A stretch of DNA of 64,000 nucleotides from Sordariomycetes sp. S80-01Y. Lineage: Eukaryota; Ascomycota; Sordariomycetes. The translations under genes and the position numbers were made by a program. Position 1 is the first letter of the stretch. Each line of letters starts with the position of its first letter. The notes under the pieces were generated by a model. The model saw only the letters and a program-made list of their open reading frames with translations. It was not told the DNA's origin and made no database searches. The stretch spans positions 124,001 through 188,000 of the forward strand of contig JAXQJY010000021.1 of the NCBI GenBank assembly GCA_037042185.1. The letters run 5' to 3'. Positions 23,265-34,021 of this stretch are shown here, in pieces.

Positions 23265-24234
23265 AACGGGACTGTGGTTGACAGATGTTGAACGGGTCTG
23301 TGTAGCACGAAATGAGGAATCTGTGGTATATGTCACTGGATGCCTATAGCCGCGGTGACGGCAAGTTGTTGGGTAAATGAGGCCTTACATTGAGACGAGC
23401 GCATCACGGATGTCACGCGGCCGGCTTCTAAATCAAAGCACCGGATCTCTAAACTACCTACCCCAATCTGGTAGTCTCCGGTCCTAAACCACCGTTGAAA
23501 TCGACGATTGCTTTTACCAGAAGCTTGGCTTCTATACTCGGGCTGAGGCTTTTCTCTTCCTCGCTGGAAGAGCACCCTCCACAGAGCATCTGTGGTAACT
23601 GTTTCAGTGCGAGGCAACAAACCCTTAGAACTCTCATGTTCTGTCAATAGGATCGGCATCCTTGTATTAGGCTACCCCAAGTCACTTAAATAGAAACCCC
23701 GCAACCCCAGTTTAGAACTCAATCTTACACCAATCTGACTCCAGCAGGACAGGCCCCAATTGTGGCTTCAAGCCTAGCCAAAGACCCGTTGCTTCGCCTT
23801 TCTAGTTAACAAACGACTCGAATAGAGATGCACGAGGCATCAGCGTGGACTCCCAAAACACCACCCTGTTTATTGACACGTTCAGGCTTGGGAAATGAGT
23901 GAATATTACTCATTCGTCCAGGTAGCAATATGTAGGTGACAATACACTCTGATGACGGATACTGTGTCACAGAGCTGGTCAATGGGTGGTAGCCTGTTTG
24001 CTTAAAGTGGCTAGGAGTCATGGCGAGTGGTTGACCATAGGTAGCGGTACGGGCTTTAAAGATCAAGACGTAGGATATTTCCGGTGCCTCGCGTCGGTGG
24101 CTTTTTCTAGGCAACCTGCTAAAGAAATAACCGGAAACCCGCACTAGTCTACCGGTGATGCAGACGTAAGTAAAAGGCATAACCCCGCGCTTAAGACGAG
24201 CTCCCTGTGCATCGTCTTTAATAATACCGCCAAA
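23265..24234. promoter_or_regulatory. Divergent promoter, shikimate DH-like / Gfo-Idh
   Basis: 0.97 kb between divergently transcribed accessory genes. Short open frames only. No match to the QUTA/QA-1F palindrome was found by eye. A purine-rich stretch and AT-rich segments are present around 23640-23760. Confidence 0.4.
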
Positions 24235-25350
24235 ATGACAGCGCAATCCCCAATTTCTGTCTCCATCCTTGGTGCTGCTGGTCTCATTGGGAGGAAGCAT
24301 CTTCATTACATACTTCAAAACGATCAAACATGTATTCATAGCATTGTCGATCCTACACCAGAGGGTGCCAAGCTTGCCGCCGAGGTCGGCGCTCCCGTTT
24401 TCACATCCCTTGAAGGCTTGGTGGACTCCTTCGGCACATCGAAGCCTCGAGCAGCCGTCATTGCGACGCCTACCCATATGCACGTCGGTCAGGCAATCGA
24501 ATTGATGAAACATGATATCCATGTCCTCATTGAGAAGCCGGTCTGCGACAGTGTTGAATCTGGCGAAGAGCTATTGAAAGCAGCAGCGTCCTCAGGATCC
24601 GGGACCGTCCTGGTCGGGTATCACAAGAGATTCAACCCTTACATCGTTGCTCTCAAGTCTCTGCTCGAGTCAGGTAAACTGGGGACAATAGTTGCCGTTC
24701 AGGGTACCTGGGCCGCCCGCAAACCTGACGAGTACTTCTCTCAGACCCCGTGGAGAAAACTAAAGGGCTCCGGTGGGCCGATTTTGACCAACATGAGCCA
24801 CGAAGTTGATATGCTACAATACCTGTTTGGAAGCATGACAAGAGTCTTCATGGAATCGGGCCCTCGCTTGCGCGGACATGATGTGGAGGAGACCGGAGCA
24901 GCTGTCCTCAAATTCGCTTCCGGGACAGTAGGTACTTTTGTGTTCAGCGATAATGCGTCCAGCCCCTTCACCTTTGAAGCCGCTACGGGGGAGAACGCAG
25001 AGCTGATCTCGTATACTGGGAAAGACGTGTACCGCATTATGGGCACTAAAGGAAGCGTGGAACTCCCGAGCCTAAAGCGTTACTTCTATGATGGGGAGAG
25101 CGCAGGTCATTGGTCGCTCCCCATTTCCGAAGATGACACTTTATCCCCTACCAAACATCCCGAGCTGTTCCAAAATATCGAGGCGAATGCCCCTTTCAAG
25201 AAGAGGCTGGAACATTGGGTTGATGTGATTGACAACGGCGTTCCAGTCAATTGTACGTTGAAAGACGGGGTCAACGTAACGAGGATCCTCAACGCCCTCT
25301 CTGAAAGCGAAGCGACGGGGTTTCCGGTAGCGATAGATCCACTTCTATAG
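24235..25350 (+). CDS. Gfo/Idh/MocA family NAD(P)-dependent oxidoreductase
   Basis: A 371-residue single-exon protein. The Rossmann N-terminus is SILGAAGLIGRKHLHYI (10-26), then AVIATPTHMHVGQAIELM, the family's conserved EKP (100-102) and the catalytic-type histidine region TNMSHEVDMLQYLFG (185-199), followed by a beta-sheet C-terminal half. Members oxidise or reduce sugar or cyclitol hydroxyls such as myo-inositol at C2, or act on their acids. Its position between a shikimate dehydrogenase-like gene and a QUTA-like regulator suggests a polyol or hydroaromatic substrate. There is no targeting signal at the C-terminus (DPLL). Specific substrate not deducible. Confidence 0.87.
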   Translation: MTAQSPISVSILGAAGLIGRKHLHYILQNDQTCIHSIVDPTPEGAKLAAEVGAPVFTSLEGLVDSFGTSKPRAAVIATPTHMHVGQAIELMKHDIHVLIEKPVCDSVESGEELLKAAASSGSGTVLVGYHKRFNPYIVALKSLLESGKLGTIVAVQGTWAARKPDEYFSQTPWRKLKGSGGPILTNMSHEVDMLQYLFGSMTRVFMESGPRLRGHDVEETGAAVLKFASGTVGTFVFSDNASSPFTFEAATGENAELISYTGKDVYRIMGTKGSVELPSLKRYFYDGESAGHWSLPISEDDTLSPTKHPELFQNIEANAPFKKRLEHWVDVIDNGVPVNCTLKDGVNVTRILNALSESEATGFPVAIDPLL

Positions 25351-25776
25351 AAGAAATATTAATTGGACTTTCCCCGCTACTTTGGTAAGAAGCTATTGCA
25401 GAAAGGACTCTTGAAAAAGAGCGAACGAATCGCCTTCTCGCCTGCAAACCTCCTGCGTAGCTATGAGTCGGCAACACGTTCTCTGAGGAGTGAATTAGTG
25501 CGAGAAGTCTTTGTACAGCGTGAAGAAGGCGATGGCTTCCGGCTTCAGTGACAAAGTGGCAGAGTTCCCCTGATAGAACATTGATCCCAGATCGTAATCA
25601 ATACAGTCAAGACGGTGGTGCGGGCCGTTTCATCCGGCTCAGGATGCATATAACTTTCATTGATTGTCATCATCTTGTAGTAGTTCGGGGAAGAGTCTTA
25701 TTATATGGCTATTTCGCCACATCGAACAACGCATTTGAATTGTATACCGGGTCTCGACAGTCATCCGGAGCCATTT
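25351..25776. other. Intergenic, convergent Gfo-Idh / QUTA-like regulator
   Basis: A 0.43 kb convergent spacer with AT-rich 3' flanks. Nothing else seen. Confidence 0.5.
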
Positions 25777-27804
25777 CTAAACAAACACCGGACCGAGATC
25801 TGATTCATCTATGTCAAAACTTCCGATGAGACCCGAATCCTCGCCATTGTCGGACAAGCACCAAGAAGCGTTGGGCTCTTTCAGTACATCCTCCGTTGTT
25901 TGCTTGGCTGCTGGGCTTTCGCTTGAGCCCAAGATGCTCTCAAACGAATACACCGGATCAAGCCTGGGGAAAGAGAAATGCTCCCCGAGGCTGGACTCCC
26001 ATCCCGACTGATGGAGAGCAGAGTTGCTTGATGTCTCCGAAAGAGAGGGGATACCCGGCCACAAGCTTTGTGATTGGACCGTCTCGCACTCTGCGTTGGA
26101 TGTTGTTGAATCTTGAGGGCTCGGCAAGCCACATAGAACTCCTATTTCATGGCTAAGCATGTAATTGTGTGGTTCACATGTGGGAGTCCTGATGCCATAT
26201 TCTCGCCTTTGATGAGCCCAGGCGGCCGTCATAGCGTTTGTAGTCGTGTGCAATCTCGCCTTCTCACGCGCGTGCAGGAGTCTGAAGTGCTGGCTTCGGC
26301 GGAAGACTGCCAACAGTCCTAAGACAAGTGGCGGCGTCCCTGTCGGACCGAGCGAAGTCTCGCAACATTCAACAACTTCTATTAGGTTGGTGGCCAGTGA
26401 TGTGCTACAGCGATTGTCGCTATTGAGCTGTACTGTCGTGACAAGGAAGGCTACTTGTATGAGGAACGCAGATGGGGATGTGGTGTCTAAGTCTCTCAAG
26501 ACGCTATTGCAGGAGGCAAAAACGGGGTCAAGTGACCGGACGATGTCACCCATGCTGGGCAGGGAGGACTGGGTCCCACGAGCATGTCGTCCAAGAAAGC
26601 AGCAAAAGCGAAAGAGCTGGAGAAGGCTCTTCTGTGGCATCCGATCGGAGGACTTATCATCCCGCCATCGACGAAGCTGGCTCTCAGTCTCATGCACGCT
26701 GGAGGAGTCCGGATTGAACATGCTCGGGTAGCCTAGGCCCGTGGATGCCAATGTGTCCAAGATAAAACATGCCGCACGCATACGATGTTCGATAGAAGGG
26801 CCACCACCATCTTGAAGCAGTCCAGTGTACTTCAGATGCAGTGACAACCTGGTAGCCGTCCCAATGAGCAACCATGCGGCCAGGCCCGCCCCTTGACCCA
26901 TCAGTACTAGAGAATGCAACAGCAACGCCCGCAAGTGCGGTAAAGCAAGAGTCTCTCCATCCCAGGGGACCAAGCTGCGAGCTTTTGAAAAGAGCTTCTG
27001 CGATTGGAATGTTGAATCTTGGGTGCTAAGCAAAGGTTCATGGAAAGCTGCGATTGCCATAACCGCCCATAACTCTGCAATTGCTGGTGATATATCCAGG
27101 GATCCAGGATCGATGCCTTCTTTGGGATATTCCTGAGCAGTGTTGACAACCTCTGAGATTTTGACCAGTGGAAACCAGGAGTGCGTATGTATTCGATAGA
27201 TCTCGATTAGAGCTTGCCAGTTCGAAGGTAGCATAACGAATACTTGTGAATCCGTGGTCTCTGGCAGCATTGGCGTCAATTCCAAGTGTGATGTGTTAGG
27301 ACTGCTTTTGGAAAAAGAATCCTGGCTGAGAAGACTTTTTGAGTCATACTCAGCCTCCGAAGATTCGCAAGATTCGTACCGCTGGTCGTGTTTGCTGGTC
27401 AAAAGGCTTACAATCGACTTGTGAACGGCGCCTTTGGACCACCGCTGGTGCAACTGATGTCCTTCTTGAGTTCGACACTGCAATAGCCTGGCAGATAGTG
27501 TCCCATCGGCAAGGAAACAATGCAAAACCTTTTCACAGGTTGGGTTCTGTTCCATCAACCACGCAAGGGACAGCTCAATGGTCTTCAGGTAGCCCCTCGG
27601 AACACCCCTCTTTCTGACGGTACCCGTATATTTGCATTCTCGCTTCTGGTTTGTGCAGCTTAGGCACCTTGGTCGGGATCCATCGCATCTTTCTCTGGCT
27701 AGGCGACATGAGTCGCATGCGCACGTCACTCTTTGACGTTTGCTTGGCTTCTGAGAAGCAGATGAATTGCCCTTGTTGCTCGCTTGGCGTTTCTTTGCGA
27801 CCAT
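25777..27804 (-). CDS. Zn(II)2Cys6 transcription activator, QUTA/QA-1F-like
   Basis: An uninterrupted 675-codon gene. The binuclear zinc cluster is C30-x2-C33-x6-C40-x6-C47-x2-C50-x6-C57, preceded by KPSKRQRV. What follows resembles the quinate activators QUTA (Aspergillus) and QA-1F (Neurospora): RKRGVPRGYLKTIELSLAWL after the cluster, LHQRWSKGAVHKSIVSLL, then LPSNWQALIEIYRIHTHSWF and AELWAVMAIAAFHEP at the start of the regulatory domain. That likeness is from memory of the QUTA sequence, not alignment. The classical partners (type II dehydroquinase, QutR repressor, QutD) are not next to it, so I read it as a QUTA paralogue controlling this block. The C-terminal ~100 residues are acidic and Ser-rich, suiting activation. 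Confidence 0.8.
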   Translation of the reverse strand: MVAKKRQASNKGNSSASQKPSKRQRVTCACDSCRLARERCDGSRPRCLSCTNQKRECKYTGTVRKRGVPRGYLKTIELSLAWLMEQNPTCEKVLHCFLADGTLSARLLQCRTQEGHQLHQRWSKGAVHKSIVSLLTSKHDQRYESCESSEAEYDSKSLLSQDSFSKSSPNTSHLELTPMLPETTDSQVFVMLPSNWQALIEIYRIHTHSWFPLVKISEVVNTAQEYPKEGIDPGSLDISPAIAELWAVMAIAAFHEPLLSTQDSTFQSQKLFSKARSLVPWDGETLALPHLRALLLHSLVLMGQGAGLAAWLLIGTATRLSLHLKYTGLLQDGGGPSIEHRMRAACFILDTLASTGLGYPSMFNPDSSSVHETESQLRRWRDDKSSDRMPQKSLLQLFRFCCFLGRHARGTQSSLPSMGDIVRSLDPVFASCNSVLRDLDTTSPSAFLIQVAFLVTTVQLNSDNRCSTSLATNLIEVVECCETSLGPTGTPPLVLGLLAVFRRSQHFRLLHAREKARLHTTTNAMTAAWAHQRREYGIRTPTCEPHNYMLSHEIGVLCGLPSPQDSTTSNAECETVQSQSLWPGIPSLSETSSNSALHQSGWESSLGEHFSFPRLDPVYSFESILGSSESPAAKQTTEDVLKEPNASWCLSDNGEDSGLIGSFDIDESDLGPVFV

Positions 27805-28947
27805 AGCTTCCGCCAGCGTATGAGTTTGTTGTGATTAAGAGGAGTTTTCGATCAAAAATGCAATAGAAGTCTGTCGAATTCAAACTCAAGTTGATGGTGG
27901 TGACACAAGTCCTGGAAGACATTTGCCAGATGAAGCAGTTGGTAGTAGGACCTCGCACGCCACGTGACAGCATGCAACCACATGAACCAAACGGGCAGAT
28001 CTTTTTTTCCCTTCTTCTCTTGGCCTATAATGGGCTCGGCATATTGATATCCTTCCAAACTCAACCGATATGATCGAGTGTTGGTGTTGCCCGTGTGTCC
28101 GGCCAAATCTTCAAAGCGCCGGTCGTTGGCAGAATAGAAAGAAGCAATGGAGCACATGTGGATCAAGCGGTCGAGTAGAGGAGGTATACCTTTGATCTGA
28201 CTCGTCAAAGTCCCTTAGCGCCATCAAGCCTTGATAACGGCGTGCCTCCGAATTCGACTTGCCACGGCATTCTTTATCTCGCCACTCACGGTGTCTTCGA
28301 TACATTGAGGCCTGTCATTAAACTGTATTGCAAGTTGGCCACTTCCCTTGAAGTGGAAGAGCAAATTGTCCAGGCATTCCTCAATGTTGTGATACAGTTA
28401 GAATTGTGGCAATGGAACGAATATCCGAAGAAGCTCGTCCAATTCTCACCCAGTTGACGCCATCAGCAGAGACGAAGCTCGAGAATGATCAGTCGAGAGG
28501 ATCACAGAGAAACGAATGTGTAGTTTCCCGGTGCAATCCAGCCCAAACTTGCACGCGAGACACAGCCCTCGGGGGTCAAATTAATTCACCGGACGCGAAG
28601 TGGCGAAACGTACTCCCCGCTTCCTGTGTCCCACGAGACTTCCGCGGCTTGCTAATTGCGTGTCGGAGTTCTTCCACGATATCAGCAGCGATATCCCGGT
28701 TCGCGCGTGATGTACACTGTTGTGGAGAGGTTCATGGGTGATTTATACGACAAGCTGGGTTGTCCCCCGCAGGAACGGGTGACAGGCACGCCCATAAAAG
28801 TCGTTTGCAGCGTGTTTGCAACATACCTCCCTTATCAATAACTGTTGTTCATTCAGCACTGCGTTTTGATTCAACTCGTGAAGGGATCCATTGTAATTAA
28901 GCTCTTTCTTTGACGCTACCTGTTCGCTAATACGGCGTTAACCGAAG
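27805..28947. promoter_or_regulatory. Divergent promoter, QUTA-like regulator / OYE-type reductase
   Basis: A 1.14 kb region with only short open frames (up to 118 codons) without family likeness. CGG and CCG triplets six bases apart lie at 28933-28944, immediately before the reductase ATG; too close to the start to be a confident operator. No QA-1F-type palindrome was seen. Confidence 0.4.
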
Positions 28948-30497
28948 ATGCCTTCAGCCGAACATCGGACTCTAGGACAGGTTAGTGCTCAACAACAACC
29001 TCGCAAGAGTCGCCCGACATTATTGCTTAGAGAGACTCTGTAGTCCATCACACTTCAGCTGTCCGGGAAGATTATTCCTAATAGACTGTATCGTACTCCG
29101 CTCAGCGAGTACGCATCTTCCTACGATGAGAACGACATAGAGAAGACGGGCATCCCGCAGGAAGAATACACACAGCTATATAAAGGTATGTGATAAATGA
29201 TACCCTGGGGAAGTTCCTGCAGCTCACCTGCCTTTAGAGTTAGCGGATGGCGGCGCTGGTCTCATCTGTTTTGGAAACATCCCCATCGATCGGCATAATC
29301 TTGAGAACTATGAGAATGCTGTGCTAGACCCGCGGAACCCATGGGATCCTGTTCGGGCGTTCGCACCGGCTATTCGCGCAGCCAAATCACGTGGCGCCGT
29401 TTGCCTTCCCCAGCTTCAGTATCCGGGCCGTCAGGTTCCTGAATTCTTGAACAAATCTCCCAAGTCAGCTTCTGATGTGCAGTTGAGGCCTTGCCTCAAC
29501 AAAACCTACGGAAAGCCTACGCCCTTGACCTTAGAGGAGATTCGTGAGCTCATTGCCCGCTACGTTTGGGCCGCAGAGTCTCTTCACAAAGCTGGTGCCG
29601 ATGGCATAATCGTAAGTTCTTTCTCGCTTCTGGCAATTTGTGTAGAGCGTAGATTAGTTCAAATATTATACATCTCATCTGACTCACTTCACAGATCCAC
29701 GGCGCACATGGCTACATTATGAACCAGTTCCTATCCCCGTTGACCAACCAACGGACCGACCAGGTAAGGAACAGGCCCGTTGCTTCCAGCACAGCACCAA
29801 TCTGACAATCTACTAGTATGGTGGAAGTCTAGAAAATCGAGCCCGTTTCATCCTCGACGTCGTAAATGCAATCAAAGCCAAGCTTCCGTTGGACAGGTTT
29901 GTCATTGCTGTAAAGTTCAGCTGTCAAGACTGTGAGTGTCCTTGGTTCTACAAGCCCCGTACCTTCCATTGCAAAGCGCGCATGTTAACTAGACTCCATC
30001 GGGAAAGTCATCGAAGGTGGGCAGAGCTTTGCTGAGCAATGCGTTGTGATCAAGTGGCTAGAAGAAGCTGGCGTGGACTTTTTTGACATCTCCGGCGGCA
30101 CCTACGAGTCTCCCGCCTGGAGAGGGAACATCATGACCGAGCTTGCAGACCGCCCGAGTCAAAAGCAGAGAGGAAGGTTCGCGAAGTTCTTTTAATGCCA
30201 GCATATCTCGCCACTAACAGATCTCATCTCAGTTATTTTATCGAATGGGCTCAAGAATTGAAAAAGGTTCTCGTGAGTACACTGATTACGGCTGCTTTCT
30301 GGTTGACAATTCGTAACACAATTGTTCAGTCTCGAGCCGTTATGGGAACCACTGGTGGATGGCGCGATCCCCTGCTAATGGAAGAAGCTGTCGCTAATGG
30401 GCACATTGATATGTGTGGCCTGGGCCGTCCCCTTCGAGAGGAGCCTGACTTTGTAAACAAAATACTGGAAGGAAAGGCTGTGAAAGCTAAGCTGTAG
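28948..30497 (+). CDS. Old-yellow-enzyme-type NADH:flavin oxidoreductase, C-terminal AKL
   Basis: An FMN-dependent ene-reductase or dienoyl-type oxidoreductase. Eight exons (28948-28980, 29044-29185, 29238-29611, 29695-29763, 29817-29931, 29993-30176, 30233-30272, 30330-30497) give 374 residues. The hallmark is [15 protein letters not shown] with [17 protein letters not shown], the substrate-binding His/His pair and flavin-site region of the family; a C-terminal [12 protein letters not shown] matches the phosphate-binding end of the barrel. It reduces activated C=C bonds, or aromatises rings in reverse. The protein ends VKAKL, a canonical PTS1. The many small exons resemble the FAD and MFS genes downstream. 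All exons join in frame. Confidence 0.85.
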
Positions 30498-30889
30498 GGT
30501 GATCCCCAGTGGTACTTCTCCCTTCGCCCGAGTTGGAAATAGCACGAGGGGAACTTACAAGGACAATGTTGTTTCTTGCATGGTTTGGACTTAGACGCTG
30601 GCTAATTGAAATTGGTTATGCTACTTGGATCATTTGAGCATGGGTCTGTGTGAGCACGAGGGTGGCGTAAAGAAACAATGGGAATTTGCTCAAAACGAGC
30701 AGACTCTATACGAGCTAATCCCCAAATGAACTTCATGAGAAAATTAAGTAGTCCAAGGCATTCTTAGAGCCAGCTACTAAAGAGACCGGTAGCGCGCAGT
30801 TACTCCTGAGCTCTTATTCTTGAACGCGCAATAGGGTACCTTGCTGTGCTTACATGTCCCAATTAAGCTCACGGAGCACAAAGAAGATA
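30498..30889. other. Intergenic, convergent OYE / zinc-cluster regulator
   Basis: 0.39 kb of convergent 3' flank; nothing seen. Confidence 0.5.
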
Positions 30890-33455
30890 TCAGAATGCAC
30901 CATCAAATGGTAATCCTCCCCACTCCTTCATCATATCAGCAAAAGTCTCTTGGGCTGCATCAACCCCTCCAGGAGACAGCCCGCTAAAGAGGAACGGATC
31001 CGTGAAACTCATGGAGAAGTTCGAGGCCTGCTCCTGTTGAACAGCACCTTCAAAAGATGGGCGCAGCGTGCTGCTTGACGGCTCTAGTTGCGGGAGGGTG
31101 AGTAGACCTGAGAGAGGATCGACACCACCTGTCGCTGCGTCCTCTGTAAGCGTACTCAACCTCTGTCGGAGAACCAGAAGTAAGTGCTGCCCAAGCAGAG
31201 CCGCTATACCAAACCTATGGCTTGGGGTTGTGCCCGCCGCTTCTAGTTGCAAGGCAACCTCCGCGAGAAGGGCCAACAGCTCAACTTGCTGGCTCGGTCG
31301 ATCACCATAAAGCTGAGGGAACAGCTTCAACGCCAGAACGGCTGCGTATGAGCTCATAGCCCAAGTAGGAGCCATCATGCAATACATTGGCCTGCCAATT
31401 TCCCGCAGGTCTTTGACCGTCACTTCACAGCAGTTCACCGCGGCTTCGAAACAATCCTCTTTCATGGCGGTAGCGTCTTGCGAAGTGTTTGATGAGTCGT
31501 GCAGCGCAAATGACAAGGTCCAAAGTCTCCCATGCATATAAACGTAATGAAGGAAAAGGTTGCGTATCCGATCTGCCATAGGTGCTTCAGCGTCGAGAGT
31601 GCATATCCAGGCTCGCCTCCAGGGATCCAGTGTTGCATCCACGAGATCTTTCACCCAGTGACGGGGGTTGTTTGAATGAGTAAACCTTTCCTTGACTTGG
31701 TAGTACAGAGTTGAGAGATGACGACGGAGAATCACAAATGCGCACGTGTATCTGTCGGTCGGGTCCGCCAAAGGATGCTGCCACCAGTCCTCCACGCGTC
31801 TTGTGAGATTATTCTCAGGAAAAGGGGTAACTTTCCCGCATGCTGCGCTATGAGCACGCTCCCAGAGAAGAATTCGGAACCATGTACGCTCTCGATTCCG
31901 TACCAGTCGCCACTCAAGCTGCTGTTCTGGCAAAGATGCCCACTCGGTCCCGTTGAACGTGTCTGTAGCCCTGTCGAGAGCCGGGTTCCTCGATGGCCCA
32001 TAGCTGCCTCCTTCATGCGGTCGCTCACCATAGTTCAACGAAACACAATAGCCGCTGTTACCTGGAGAGGTGTCTGATGGTCCCGGTATCGGCTTTTCTA
32101 ATCCCAAATCCGAGATTAAGCTCAGGGCATAGTTCGTGTAAATCCAGCTGTGATCCTCAGCCAAGGTGTTAGCTGGCACGGCTGCTAATAGGGAGATGTA
32201 GTAGCCTTGCGCAATCTCCACAGACTTATAACCAGATGAGTGGACATGCTTAGAAAGTTTCTCTCCGTGTAAACGGAGCCTCTTAGCGAGTGCCCCAGAG
32301 GCTTCGTCGAATTGTGCCGTGATGGCGAGGATCCAAGTGAAGAGAAGAGCAGAACGTGGCCGAACAAAATCTGGATTGTGTAAAACGGGGTCCAGAATGC
32401 CGTTAATCGGATGCAGTCTGTCGAAGAAACTAGCCCATACATATCAGCGAATGGGCTTGCACTTGCTGGAAGGGTGAGGGACTTACATGGGAAATAGGTA
32501 CCAGACCTCTTCCATTGAGACCAGTCCAAGATCGACGGGATCAACATCAGGACCTGTGTCCTGGGCATGCTTGTGATGCCTAGTCTTGAAATAATTCGCA
32601 TATAATCCTATGCGCCCTGAGCGCGAGAACAGACTGCCAAGGGCTGTCTCGAGGATCCCCCGGTCTAGACTCAATCCCAAGGAAACGTAGCCAGGACGAC
32701 GTAGCAGATTTCGTGACAAGTCCTCAGCCTGACCGACTTCTGGCATTGAGATAATGGAATCGAGCGGCTGAACCTCAAGGAGTGACAAGGCGGTAGATGA
32801 GGAAGGATCCAAGGGGGCGGTGTGCTCCTCGCCGGCCTGTGCCTCATCGGATGCGTTCGCGAGAAGTCCCAAGGGGTTGCTAACGGAATCATCCGTCCTA
32901 TGTGGACTCGTTTCCGGGGGGGTTCGGTGGAAGTGAGCTTGGCCAGGTGCTATTTCCCGACCCGGCGACGCATTGTTCGGTGGCTGGTCAACAGGTTGGC
33001 TCGCAGTTCTATGACAGCGCGGAGGGCTGTTGGACTTGAGATTCGCAAGAATGTCGAGCACTTCAGTGTCGACAGGGGTACAGAGTCCCCCGTTTTGCTC
33101 GTTTGAGCGTCTCGATGCTTTGCGCACTTGGGTTTGTATCTGCCGCACAGCTTTCTCTACACCTGAGTAGCGCCCGACCGCACCAGGACGTCGACCTTGA
33201 GGCTTGCGCTCAGGGATGTTGCACGCCCGGTCGTTACGCCGACAGCGATCGCAGGGAGAACCACGCTCATTGGAAGTCTGCAATAGGCGAGTACATCGCA
33301 TCTGGAGTGCTCATGGTCAGCAACGGTGCCTGCGGCTGTCCGCAAAGATGACACAGGGTTGGGCCAACCTTTTGCTTGCGGCAAGCTTCGCAGGCCGCAG
33401 GTGGGTTAGGACGCCACGGCTGTCCTCTTGAAGATTGCCCACCTGAGGTGGCCAT
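30890..33455 (-). CDS. Zn(II)2Cys6 transcription factor with long zinc-cluster loop
   Basis: Three exons (33369-33455, 32487-33301, 30890-32429) give 813 residues. The zinc cluster is split by intron 1 after CEACRKQK. Its spacing is C22-x2-C25-x6-C32-x13-C46-x2-C49-x6-C56; the 13-residue central loop is longer than the usual 5-9. A Ser/Pro-rich linker is followed by the fungal-specific regulatory domain (FFDRLHPINGILDPVL, FTWILAITAQFDEASG, RNRERTWFRILLWERA). A QA-1F-like palindrome lies about 290 bp upstream of the start, so this gene may itself answer to the QUTA-like regulator. Target genes unknown; it is probably a second, pathway-specific regulator of the block. Confidence 0.82.
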
Positions 33456-34021
33456 GGTGATGTTGGCTGGGGGTACAAGCAGAGCAACAGGATACACTAA
33501 TGTTACATAGAAGCGTAGCTGCCAAAGTAGAGCGCTGTGCGTGCTCCCACGGGGTTTGGGGCGGCCAAGATCCGTTGTCGGGATCGAGAAACCATTACTT
33601 CATACAATATGTACAGTCGCTGGCCCACTTCGGTCAGCTTCCGTATTCCTTTCCGAGCTAAGTACATGGTATGATTGCGGGGGAGGAGGTCATGAAAGCC
33701 ATGGCGTCCCATGCGGGGATCGTTGGACTATGGAGAAGTGGATAAGACTTTACCCACATGTAAACTTGCGTCCACTGACGAGGATGTCGATATAACCCTT
33801 GCAATTTCATTCACTGGCAACACTGGCTCTCATGCAACACGATACATGTTGATGGTATGAGACAATGGCGTCGGCAATCCTGCTGTCGAAGCCGAAGGCC
33901 CTGGCAAACTTGGGAAAACCTATTGACAGACTGCACAAGAGTGAGAGCGCGACTAACGCGCGTTTGGCCTCAATTGAGTAGACTAAGTAAGATGATGTCT
34001 CTGTAATATACAGCTCTGTAG
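33456..34021. promoter_or_regulatory. Upstream region of zinc-cluster regulator / SDR 3' flank
   Basis: 0.57 kb lying upstream of the regulator gene and downstream of the SDR gene (both minus strand). It contains the palindrome listed separately, and no gene. Confidence 0.45.
33740..33755 (-). promoter_or_regulatory. QA-1F/QUTA-like operator candidate (16 bp)
   Basis: GGATAAGACTTTACCC; on the minus strand it reads GGGTAA-AGTC-TTATCC. Both half-sites and the four-base spacing match the published Neurospora QA-1F consensus GGRTAA-RYRY-TTATCC; two of the four central bases do not fit RYRY. It lies about 290 bp upstream of the regulator gene. GATA factors could also use the GATAA core. Confidence 0.5.

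Noticed and set aside
28933-28944. CGG-N6-CCG before the OYE-type gene
   Set aside because: It ends four bases before the ATG, too close to be a credible upstream operator.
30195-30497. A continuous 100-codon frame across the last OYE exons
   Set aside because: It reads through two introns; splicing gives the family sequence with the AKL end, so the continuous frame is not the product.
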